Assembly: GCF_025244905.1 (NCBI RefSeq)
Contig: NZ_CP104285.1
Span: 2,170,001 to 2,234,000, forward strand
Reading direction: 5' to 3'
Length of the DNA stretch: 64,000 nucleotides
Source of the DNA: Enterobacter mori
GTDB lineage: Bacteria; Pseudomonadota; Gammaproteobacteria; Enterobacterales; Enterobacteriaceae
The notes beneath the pieces are model-generated. The model had not been told where the DNA came from and did no database searches. It worked only from the letters and a program-made list of their open reading frames with translations. This document shows positions 8,534 to 15,610 of the stretch, one piece after another (position 1 is the first letter of the stretch; every line of letters starts with the position of its first letter). A program made the translations under genes and the position numbers.

Positions 8534-9057
8534 AACGTTTCCTGACCCTGGCGCTGGCGCTCACGATGCTGCTGGCAGGCTGCAGTACGGAGGTGACCGA
8601 GTATCGCCAGCAGCAGCCACGGCTTGATATCTTCCATTACTTCCAGGGCAAAACCGAAGCGTGGGGCATGGTGCAGGATCGCAGCGGCAAGCAGATCCGC
8701 CGTTTCCACGTTGAGATCGCCGGGGACGTGATTGGCGATACGCTGACGCTCAACGAGCACTTTGTTTACGACGATGGTGAAAAACAGCAGCGCGTCTGGC
8801 ACATCCGCCGCGTGGGGAACGATCGCTACGAGGGAACGGCGGGGGATATTGAAGGGGTTGCCACGGGGCGGGCCGCAGGCAATGCCTTTAACTGGCATTA
8901 CAGCATGAACGTAAAGGCCAACGGCAAAACCTGGCTGCTGCACTTTGACGACTGGATGTACCTGCAGGATGAGAGCCATCTGTTCAATAAAACCGAAATG
9001 AAGAAATTTGGCGTCACCGTTGCCACGGTGACGCTGTTCTTTACCCGTAAGGCCTAA
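8530..9057 (+). CDS. DUF3833 lipoprotein
   Basis: A 175-residue predicted lipoprotein: the signal sequence ends in the lipobox LLAGC, with the lipidated Cys at residue 18. The rest matches DUF3833, with the features YFQGKTEAWGMVQDRSGKQIRRFHV, the IEGVATGRAAGNAFNWHYSMNV stretch and the closing KKFGVTVATVTLFF. It is a beta-rich protein for the periplasmic face of a membrane. This is the last gene of the eight-gene cluster that starts at 3183, followed two bases later by the stop of the convergent transporter gene. Lipid binding or transport across the periplasm is a reasonable but unproven role. Confidence 0.85.
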   Translation: MKRFLTLALALTMLLAGCSTEVTEYRQQQPRLDIFHYFQGKTEAWGMVQDRSGKQIRRFHVEIAGDVIGDTLTLNEHFVYDDGEKQQRVWHIRRVGNDRYEGTAGDIEGVATGRAAGNAFNWHYSMNVKANGKTWLLHFDDWMYLQDESHLFNKTEMKKFGVTVATVTLFFTRKA

Positions 9058-9059
9058 CT

Positions 9060-9518
9060 TTAACCGCGGACGCTGCCGGTTTTGCTGCTGGAGTAGATGA
9101 AGTACAGGGCAATCCCCAGGCAGACAACCGCGCTCAGGCGGCTCATCGAGAACGGAATGGCGGGATTGCCCAGCCAGCCAAAGTTATCAATCAACATGCT
9201 CATGGTGAGCTGGCCGAAGATCACCGCTACCGTGGCGACGGCGGTGCCGATCCGCTGTACGGCGAGCACCATTATCACGATATAGGGCACGCCAAACATC
9301 GCGCCGAGGAGCTGCCATTTCGGCACGTCCAGCAGCGTGACCGTCTGCTTAGGCTCAAAGAAGAAAATGAGCAGGGCGGTCACCAGCGCGCCGACGGAAA
9401 ACGTCAGAAACGCGCTTTTGAAAACGCCCACGCTGCTGCCGAGCTGCCCGTTAATCGCGGCCTGAATGCTCAGCGTCGCGCCGCCGCAGACGGCCAATAG
9501 AATCATCATCAGTGTCAT
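9060..9518 (-). CDS. DMT/YdcZ-type small transporter subunit B
   Basis: A 152-residue membrane protein of the DMT (drug/metabolite) superfamily, YdcZ/DUF606 type, with five hydrophobic helices. The N-terminal motif GGATLSIQAAINGQLG is characteristic. I start it at 9518 rather than at the upstream in-frame ATG (9554), because AGGGG lies at the right distance before 9518 and the upstream gene stops at 9523. It is the second gene of a pair of half-length paralogues (see 9523-9957), which suggests an obligate heterodimer like other paired small transporters. The substrate is unknown. The adjacent divergent LysR gene is the likely regulator. Confidence 0.8.
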   Translation of the reverse strand: MTLMMILLAVCGGATLSIQAAINGQLGSSVGVFKSAFLTFSVGALVTALLIFFFEPKQTVTLLDVPKWQLLGAMFGVPYIVIMVLAVQRIGTAVATVAVIFGQLTMSMLIDNFGWLGNPAIPFSMSRLSAVVCLGIALYFIYSSSKTGSVRG

Positions 9519-9522
9519 TCGT

Positions 9523-9957
9523 TTACCCCTGTGCCACCAGAACCAGTGCGGCAATAATAAAAACCAGCGCCACGATGCGTTTCGCGTTTATCTTTCTGTG
9601 CGGCGTACCCAACAGACCAAAGTGATCGATGATCAGACTTTTAAAGACCTGACCGGCCAGAATGCCAATCATGGTCATTGCGATGCCGATAGCGGGTGTC
9701 GCAACGGTCAGAATGACCACGTACACGGGGCCGAGCACCCCGCCGAGCAGTTGCCAGGACGGCTGTGTAAAAAACGACGGACTGTTGCGCGGGCTGAAAA
9801 ACAGCATCAGCAGAAACGTCAGCGCGGCACCCACGCCGAAGATGCTGAAGGTGGCCCATAAATCACCCACTTCGCCACCCAGCGGCCCCAGCAGACCTGC
9901 CTCGACGGACAGTCCCATCCCGCCTGCAATCACCAGTAAAATTAAAATAAGTTGCAT
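9523..9957 (-). CDS. DMT/YdcZ-type small transporter subunit A
   Basis: A 144-residue membrane protein of the same DUF606 type as its neighbour, with GGMGLSVEAGLLGPLGG at the N-terminus and four to five hydrophobic helices. I place the start at 9957 (MQLILILLVIAGG) because GAGAGAGTG precedes it and because the extra 22 residues of the longer frame are basic and unlike the family. It is four bases upstream of its partner gene, so the two form an operon transcribed away from the LysR gene at 10057. Substrate unknown; the pairing is the main clue. Confidence 0.8.
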   Translation of the reverse strand: MQLILILLVIAGGMGLSVEAGLLGPLGGEVGDLWATFSIFGVGAALTFLLMLFFSPRNSPSFFTQPSWQLLGGVLGPVYVVILTVATPAIGIAMTMIGILAGQVFKSLIIDHFGLLGTPHRKINAKRIVALVFIIAALVLVAQG

Positions 9958-10056
9958 AGCACACACTCTCTCATTGTTCAGGCGACGAAGAATACGGCGT
10001 ATCAGCAGTGAGAAAAATGCCATAATGCAGGAAACACCCTTGCAGGAAATGCACTA

Positions 10057-10989
10057 ATGATCGATGCCGGAAATATCAGCATTCGCGCGCTGCTGATCTT
10101 TATTGCGGTTTACGAATCGCAGAATTTCTCAGTGGTTGCGCGGCGAGAAGGGATCTCCGCCTCGCAGGTTTCACGCGTGATCCACCAGCTTGAGGACGCG
10201 CTCGGCCAGCAGCTTTTTTATCGCAATACGCGGGCCGTGATCCCGACGGAAAGCGGGCATCTCTTTATCCGCTACGCCCGGGCGATGGCGGGAAGTCTTG
10301 ACGAGGCGCGGCGGGAGCTGGATGAGCGATCCATCGAGCCAACTGGGCTAATTCGTATTAACTGCCCGGTATTTTTTGGACAGCGGCACGTCGCACCCGG
10401 CCTGGCGGGGCTGTCGGCGCGCTACCCCCGGCTCAACCTGGAATTGACGCTCACCGACGACTTTATCGACCCTCACCGGGACGCCGCCGACGTGCTGTTT
10501 CGCATCGGCACGCTGACGGACTCCTCGTTTCACGCGCGGGTGCTTGGGCAGCAGTGGTATTATCTGGCGGCATCGCCGTCCTATCTGCAACGGCACGGTG
10601 CGCCCGATGCGCCGGAGGATCTCACGCATCACAGCTGCCTTGTCTATCGCGGATCGTCCGGGCCTAACCGCTGGCTGATTCGCCGCCCAAATGCGGCGTG
10701 GGTTCACTATCCCGTTGCGCCGCTGATGACCTCCAACAACGCCGAAACGCTGCTGATTGCCGCGCTGGGCGGAATGGGGATCGTGCTGTTTCCCGACTGG
10801 CTGGTGAGTGAAAGGCTGAAAAGCGGCGAGCTGGTGTCGCTCCTGCCGGAGCATGAATGTTCGATCAACACGGAGCCGCAGACCATCGCTGCGATCTACC
10901 CGAATGCGCGTCATCCGCCCCTTAACGTCAGGGCGGTGATCGACTATTACGTGGCGCTGTTCGGCACGCCGCCGTACTGGCAAAGATGA
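10057..10989 (+). CDS. LysR family transcriptional regulator
   Basis: A 310-residue LysR-type regulator. The winged HTH spans about residues 8-65: NFSVVARREGISASQVSRVIHQLEDALGQQLF, followed by RNTRAVIPTESG. The C-terminal effector domain begins with the family block GLIRINCPVFFGQRHVAPGL. It is divergent from the DMT transporter pair, with 99 bp between the start codons, and this geometry is typical for a LysR regulator controlling the neighbouring operon and itself. The inducer is unknown; it belongs to the group that includes regulators of small exporters. Family call is firm. Confidence 0.9.
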   Translation: MIDAGNISIRALLIFIAVYESQNFSVVARREGISASQVSRVIHQLEDALGQQLFYRNTRAVIPTESGHLFIRYARAMAGSLDEARRELDERSIEPTGLIRINCPVFFGQRHVAPGLAGLSARYPRLNLELTLTDDFIDPHRDAADVLFRIGTLTDSSFHARVLGQQWYYLAASPSYLQRHGAPDAPEDLTHHSCLVYRGSSGPNRWLIRRPNAAWVHYPVAPLMTSNNAETLLIAALGGMGIVLFPDWLVSERLKSGELVSLLPEHECSINTEPQTIAAIYPNARHPPLNVRAVIDYYVALFGTPPYWQR

Positions 10990-11057
10990 ACCCGCGATTG
11001 CGCGACCTGGCCGCTATCCCGTACTGTAGCGAAAACCTAAAAGGATAATCCGGACCT

Positions 11058-12002
11058 ATGCATCTTGATTTTCGCCAACTGCGCAACTTCGTCGCGCTGG
11101 TTGAATACGGCAGTTTTAATCGTGCGGCAGAGGCGGTGTGCCTCTCGCAGTCGGCATTTAGCCGCAGCATTCAGGCGCTGGAGCAGAGCGTCGGGCATCC
11201 CTTATTTGACCGGCAAAGCAAGCTCGCCACCTTGACGCTGCACGGCCAAACGCTGCTGCCTTACGCCCGACGATTTCAGGAGCTGAACGTTGAGCTCAGC
11301 AGCCAGATGCGCGAAGCGGAGGAGGCGCAGACCGGCGAAGTGACGTTCGGCTGCGGTCCGGCCCCGGCTGCCCGCCTGATCCCCGCCGCCGTGGGGGCGT
11401 TTCATCGCAGCATGCCGCAGGCGAAGGTACGCTTTCAGATCGATAACTGGTTTACGCTGCATCAGGCGCTGACCACGCAGCATTATCCGTTTGTCGTGGC
11501 CGATAGCTGGCAGGCGGAGCTGGATCCCCAGCTGCGGGTGCAGCCGCTCAGCCCGCAGCGCTGCTTTTTTATCTGCCATGCCGACCACCCGCTGGCGCAG
11601 CAGGGCACCGTATCCGTGCAGGCGCTGCTGCGTTACCCTTTTGCGGCACCCTATTTACCGCCGGGCGTACGCAAAGTGCTGGCTACTCTCAGCCAGCAGC
11701 AGGATTTTACCCCCGCGATCCAGTGCGATCACGTCTATGCGCTGCTCTCAACGCTCGCCTATACCCACGCGATAAGCTTCGCCAGCGAGGATGGTTTTGC
11801 GCTGTGTCAGCACAGCCACAGGCTGGTGAAGCTGGAGATAAGCGACCTGCCGGAAGAGTGGCGGCTGATGCAGACCCGGTTTGCCATTATTTCCCCGGTT
11901 CATGCTACCCGGCCTCCGCTGGTGGAAAAGATGATTGAGACGATCCTCCATGCCGACCGCCAGCATCAGAATCAGCTGCTGGCGCAGGAGGAGGGCAGCT
12001 AA
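11058..12002 (+). CDS. LysR family regulator of the adjacent ABC/ASST cluster
   Basis: A 314-residue LysR-type protein with the HTH at about residues 5-60 (RQLRNFVALVEYGSFNRAAEAVCLSQSAFSRSIQALE) and the usual two-lobe effector domain. Its stop overlaps the stop of the convergent substrate-binding-protein gene. The intergenic region of the ABC transporter (13058-13278) holds a perfect T-N11-A palindrome at 13182-13196, the classical LysR site, so it probably controls both the binding protein and the permease/ATPase/sulfotransferase operon. In Cbl/CysB-like control, sulfur starvation would be the signal, but that is inference from the transporter type. Confidence 0.88.
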   Translation: MHLDFRQLRNFVALVEYGSFNRAAEAVCLSQSAFSRSIQALEQSVGHPLFDRQSKLATLTLHGQTLLPYARRFQELNVELSSQMREAEEAQTGEVTFGCGPAPAARLIPAAVGAFHRSMPQAKVRFQIDNWFTLHQALTTQHYPFVVADSWQAELDPQLRVQPLSPQRCFFICHADHPLAQQGTVSVQALLRYPFAAPYLPPGVRKVLATLSQQQDFTPAIQCDHVYALLSTLAYTHAISFASEDGFALCQHSHRLVKLEISDLPEEWRLMQTRFAIISPVHATRPPLVEKMIETILHADRQHQNQLLAQEEGS

Positions 12003-13057
12003 AGCGGCTCGCCCTGAGGCGAGTACTGCGGCCAGTGATTTTCCCGTTTTTGTGCTTTCAGAGCCTTCTCGACGAAGGATCCCTCCACCCACTCTTTGGC
12101 ACTAAAGGCGCTGCGGATCAGGCGACCCGAATGTGCCTGTTCAATGCTGCGGGTAAAGCTGTCCGTCAGGAAGGGATCGATGCGCGGTGAGGAGGTGAAG
12201 TTAAGATCCTGCGGCTGCAGTTCCTCAAGGAACAGCGCCCTGGGAATTTGGCTTTGCTGCGCCATTTCCGCCGACCAGGCTTCACGATTGTTCGGATCGC
12301 TGATTTCTGCCGCGTTCTTCACCAGCACGTCGATAATCTGCTGCGTCGCCTGCGGCCAGGCGTCAATAAAGGTTTGCGTCCCCAGGAACCCCGCCTGCGT
12401 GGTGTTCTGACGACCGGAATCGCCGCTCTTCACCACCACGTCGATTTTTTCGCCCCGCAGCGCCAGAAGAGACACGCCGCCCCAGACGGCATCCACGCGG
12501 CCCGCTGCCAGCGCCGCTTTCCCGGCATTCCAGTCGAGATTAATAACCTGCAGGTTTCTTTCCGTAAGCCCGGCGGTTTGTAGGGCGCGGTCGAAGGCTA
12601 ACTGGTCAGCCGTACCGCGATACACCGCGACCCGTTTACCTTTTAAATCTTCCAGGTTTTTTATGCCCGAGGCGCGGGTCACCGCCAGATAAGACTCCGA
12701 CCCGCGGCTGCCCAACAGCAGGCGCGTGGGAAGGCCGTTCGCTTTGCCGATGATGGCCGCCAGATCGCCAAGGTAGACAAAATCAAGCTGTTGGTTAGCC
12801 AGCGCTTCATTCACCGCCGGACCCGCGCCCTTAAAGAACTGCCACTGGATTTCAACGCCCTGGGGTTTGAACACCGCCTCAAGCTGGTGGCGGATGTACG
12901 CCATGCCGACCGGGCCCTCAATAAAGGGCTTACTGCCCGCACTTTGATCCGGCACGCCGATGCGAATGGTGTGCAGCGCTTCGGCGCTGGCGTTCCCCAT
13001 CAGGGCGAAGGCGGCCACGAGCAGCAGCAGAGCGCGACTAAAAAATGCTTTCATCAT
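11999..13057 (-). CDS. Periplasmic substrate-binding protein, sulfonate/nitrate/taurine type
   Basis: A 352-residue exported binding protein related to SsuA/TauA. The signal peptide covers about residues 1-25 (cleavage after ASA), and the mature protein shows the family blocks IRIGVPDQSAGSKPF, LDFVYLGDLAAIIGKANGLPTRLL, LKGKRVAVYRGTADQLAFDRALQ and VDAVWGGVSLLAL. It delivers the substrate to the inner-membrane permease. Unlike most such systems the gene is on the opposite strand from the permease and ATPase, with a shared 221-bp regulatory region. The stop overlaps that of the LysR regulator. Ligand: an organosulfur compound is most likely given the arylsulfotransferase neighbour, but nitrate, pyrimidine or other small ligands cannot be excluded. 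Confidence 0.85.
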   Translation of the reverse strand: MMKAFFSRALLLLVAAFALMGNASAEALHTIRIGVPDQSAGSKPFIEGPVGMAYIRHQLEAVFKPQGVEIQWQFFKGAGPAVNEALANQQLDFVYLGDLAAIIGKANGLPTRLLLGSRGSESYLAVTRASGIKNLEDLKGKRVAVYRGTADQLAFDRALQTAGLTERNLQVINLDWNAGKAALAAGRVDAVWGGVSLLALRGEKIDVVVKSGDSGRQNTTQAGFLGTQTFIDAWPQATQQIIDVLVKNAAEISDPNNREAWSAEMAQQSQIPRALFLEELQPQDLNFTSSPRIDPFLTDSFTRSIEQAHSGRLIRSAFSAKEWVEGSFVEKALKAQKRENHWPQYSPQGEPL

Positions 13058-13181
13058 AACAAGTTACTCCGAGGTTTTTTTCTCACCCTAATGAGCCGCC
13101 CGGCCCGCTGTTAAATGCTTTTATTGGAAATGGACAGGTGAAAATGAGCTAAATCAGCACCAGCGAGTCCGGCAGGCTGAA

Positions 13182-13196
13182 ATGCATTTGTTGCAT
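13182..13196. promoter_or_regulatory. LysR box (T-N11-A palindrome) between binding protein and permease
   Basis: Perfect inverted arms ATGCA and TGCAT flank five bases; the T at 13183 and the A at 13195 fit the T-N11-A rule of LysR-type sites. It lies 83 bp before the permease start and 125 bp before the binding-protein start, so one bound LysR tetramer could drive both directions. The adjacent LysR gene at 11058 is the likely regulator. The site was found by symmetry; binding is inferred. Confidence 0.5.
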
Positions 13197-13278
13197 CGGG
13201 ATTATTCGCGTAACGCAATGACGAAGGGGGACGGGGCGGGGTTTTATAACGGCATGACGGGTTTAAACGTGAAGCACT

Positions 13279-14847
13279 ATGTCGCAGATAATTTTAAAAA
13301 CGGGCTCATCCGGAAAGCTGAACATTCGCCTCAAAGTCTGGCCGTGGATATTGCCCGCGCTACTGCTGCTGCTGTGGTCCATCGCGGCAGAGCGCCACTG
13401 GATGCCGGAACAAATTTTACCCGCGCCTTCGGTGGTTGCCGACACGGCGCTCTCGCTCCTGGGAGGAGACCTTCTCTCCCAGTGGGCGTTTAGTCTGCAG
13501 CATTTGCTGCTGGGCCTGCTGGCAGGTGCTTTCGCAGGTACGCTGTTGGGCGCGCTGTTCGGTCTGGTTCCCGGCACGGCGCGGCGCGTGGAGCCGCTGT
13601 TTTACGCGCTGGCGCAAATCCCGACCCTGGGGTGGATCCCGCTGTTTATGGTGCTGTTCGGGATCGATAACGGCCTGAAGCTGGCGGTAATCATCAAGAC
13701 CACCATCGTGCCGATGACGATCAACACGCAGCAGGCGGTTGCTGGCGTGCCCCATACCCTGAGTGAGGCCGCCAGGGTGATGAATTTTTCACGCTGGCAG
13801 CGTCTTCGCTGGCTGGTGATCCCCGCGAGCCTGCCGGGCTGGTTCACCGGCCTGCGGCTGGCGCTCTCTCAGGCCTGGGTGTCGCTGATCGTTGTTGAAC
13901 TGCTCGCCTCGTCAGAGGGCATTGGCTACCTGATGGTTTGGGGGCGTCAGCTGTTCCAGCTGGATATCGTTTTCGTCACCATTGCGGTGGTGGGCTTTAG
14001 CGGCATGCTGATGGAGTGGGCGGCGAATCGGGCCTTTTCCCGGCTGGTATTCTGGCCCCAGCCCGCCGTCGGGCGGCTTGCCTGGAAACCGCAGGCCAGC
14101 TGGCAGGCGCTGCAGCTGCCGGTGCTGCTGCTGGCGCTGTGGCAGCTGGCTAGCCAGTGGGGATGGATTGACGGGGCGCTGTTCTCTTCGCCGCTGGCGG
14201 TCGCCGAGCGCTTTATACAGGGCGCGGCAAGCGGGGAGCTGGCGACGGCGATGCTGGCGAGCCTCGGGCGCGCCTTTGCGGGCGGGGCGGTGGGTATTGC
14301 CGGTGGCCTGCTCTGCGGATTACTGCTGGCGCTGCGGCCACGCGCCGGACAGATTGTGACGCCATCGCTCAACGTGCTGCGCCATATTGCCCTTTTTGCA
14401 TGGCTACCGCTGCTGACCGCGTGGGTGGGCAACGATAACGTCGGCAAAACCGTCTTTATTGCCCTGGCCTCGTTCTTTCCGATGTTCTTTAGCACCCTTC
14501 AGGCCGTGCTGCAGCGAAACCCGCAGTTGGACGAAGTGGCGCGCGTGCTGCGTTTAGGGGGCCTGACGCGCCTGCGGATGCTGATCCTTCCCGGCGCGGC
14601 GCCCGGTATTTTCGCCGGGCTGCGGCTGGCGATGATCTACGCCTGGCTTGGCAACATTGGCGCGGAATACTTCATGTCTTCGGGGGCCGGGATCGGCAGC
14701 CTGATGATCAACGCCCAGCAGCTGCTGGATATGCCCACCATTCTCTGCGGCATGGTGCTGGTCGGTCTCACCGGCGCAGCGCTGGATAAAGCCGGACGTT
14801 TACTGGAACTTCGCGCCACCCGCTGGCGCCAACAGGAGCCATCATGA
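13279..14847 (+). CDS. ABC transporter permease with two fused permease domains
   Basis: A 522-residue inner-membrane protein, about twice the length of the usual SsuC/TauC-type permease (near 260 residues). Two BPD_transp_1 domains are visible. Each has the EAA-type cytoplasmic loop: TLSEAARVMNFSRWQRLRWLVIPASLPGWFTGLRLALSQAW in the first half and LDEVARVLRLGGLTRLRMLILPGAAPGIFAGLRLAMIYAW in the second. The domains are clearly paralogous. The linker at about residues 240-290 carries ordinary hydrophobic segments. The two halves replace the usual homodimer, so a single copy can form the transmembrane pore with two copies of the ATPase at 14844. The start codon has only a weak ribosome binding site (GAAG). 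Overlap with the ATPase gene is four bases. Confidence 0.85.
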   Translation: MSQIILKTGSSGKLNIRLKVWPWILPALLLLLWSIAAERHWMPEQILPAPSVVADTALSLLGGDLLSQWAFSLQHLLLGLLAGAFAGTLLGALFGLVPGTARRVEPLFYALAQIPTLGWIPLFMVLFGIDNGLKLAVIIKTTIVPMTINTQQAVAGVPHTLSEAARVMNFSRWQRLRWLVIPASLPGWFTGLRLALSQAWVSLIVVELLASSEGIGYLMVWGRQLFQLDIVFVTIAVVGFSGMLMEWAANRAFSRLVFWPQPAVGRLAWKPQASWQALQLPVLLLALWQLASQWGWIDGALFSSPLAVAERFIQGAASGELATAMLASLGRAFAGGAVGIAGGLLCGLLLALRPRAGQIVTPSLNVLRHIALFAWLPLLTAWVGNDNVGKTVFIALASFFPMFFSTLQAVLQRNPQLDEVARVLRLGGLTRLRMLILPGAAPGIFAGLRLAMIYAWLGNIGAEYFMSSGAGIGSLMINAQQLLDMPTILCGMVLVGLTGAALDKAGRLLELRATRWRQQEPS

Positions 14848-15587
14848 CCGCCCAAACTCTGGTCTCATTTCAACATGTGCGTAAAACCTGGCAGCAGGTC
14901 ACGGCGCTGCAAAATTTTAGTCTCGACATCGCTGCCGGTGAACTGGTGGTGCTGGTGGGCAGCAGCGGCTGCGGTAAGTCGACGCTTCTGAGAATGCTGG
15001 TCGGCCTTGAAGAGACGACGCAGGGTGAAATCCGCATCAGCGGCAAGCGGGTCGCCGGGGTGGGTAAAGAACGGGGCATTGTTTTTCAGGAGCCGCGGCT
15101 GTTCCCCTGGCTAACCGTGATCGACAACGTCGTGCTGGGGCTGGCGGATGAAAAACTGAGCCGGGCCGCCAAACGCCAGCGTGCGCGGGAGATGCTGGCG
15201 CGGGTGCAGCTCACCGAGTTCGAGGGCGCGCTGCCCGCGCAGCTTTCCGGCGGGATGGCCCAGCGCGTCGCTATTGCGCGCGGCCTGGTTGCCCGCCCGC
15301 AAATTCTGATGCTGGACGAGCCGTTCGGCGCGCTCGATGCCCTGACGCGGCATACCCTGCAGCAGGCGCTTTTGCATATTCACAAAAGCGAGGGAACCAC
15401 CACGCTGCTGGTGACCCATGACGTCGAAGAGGCAGTCGCCCTGGCCGACCGGGTCGTGGTGCTTTCCCCACGTCCGGGGCGCATACGCGAAGTGGTGAGC
15501 CTTGCGCTGCCGCACCCGCGACAGCGTGACGACGCCGCGTTCGCCGACGCCTGCCGCCATATTCGCAATCTTATTACCTCTGCCTGA
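14844..15587 (+). CDS. ABC transporter ATP-binding protein, sulfonate/nitrate type
   Basis: A 247-residue cytoplasmic ATPase of the SsuB/TauB/NrtD family. Walker A GSSGCGKST is at residues 39-47, the Q-loop Gln at about 82, the signature LSGG at 134-137, Walker B ILMLDEP at 154-160 and the switch His near 191 (LLVTHDVEEA). It energises import through the fused permease. It overlaps the permease stop by four bases and is 23 bases before the arylsulfotransferase-thioredoxin gene, so the three are one transcription unit. Confidence 0.92.
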   Translation: MTAQTLVSFQHVRKTWQQVTALQNFSLDIAAGELVVLVGSSGCGKSTLLRMLVGLEETTQGEIRISGKRVAGVGKERGIVFQEPRLFPWLTVIDNVVLGLADEKLSRAAKRQRAREMLARVQLTEFEGALPAQLSGGMAQRVAIARGLVARPQILMLDEPFGALDALTRHTLQQALLHIHKSEGTTTLLVTHDVEEAVALADRVVVLSPRPGRIREVVSLALPHPRQRDDAAFADACRHIRNLITSA

Positions 15588-15610
15588 TAACGTTTACTAA
15601 GGAGCAAAAC

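Noticed and set aside
13182..13493. Short open frame overlapping the permease start
   Set aside because: It is out of frame with the permease, has no family similarity and covers the LysR palindrome region.
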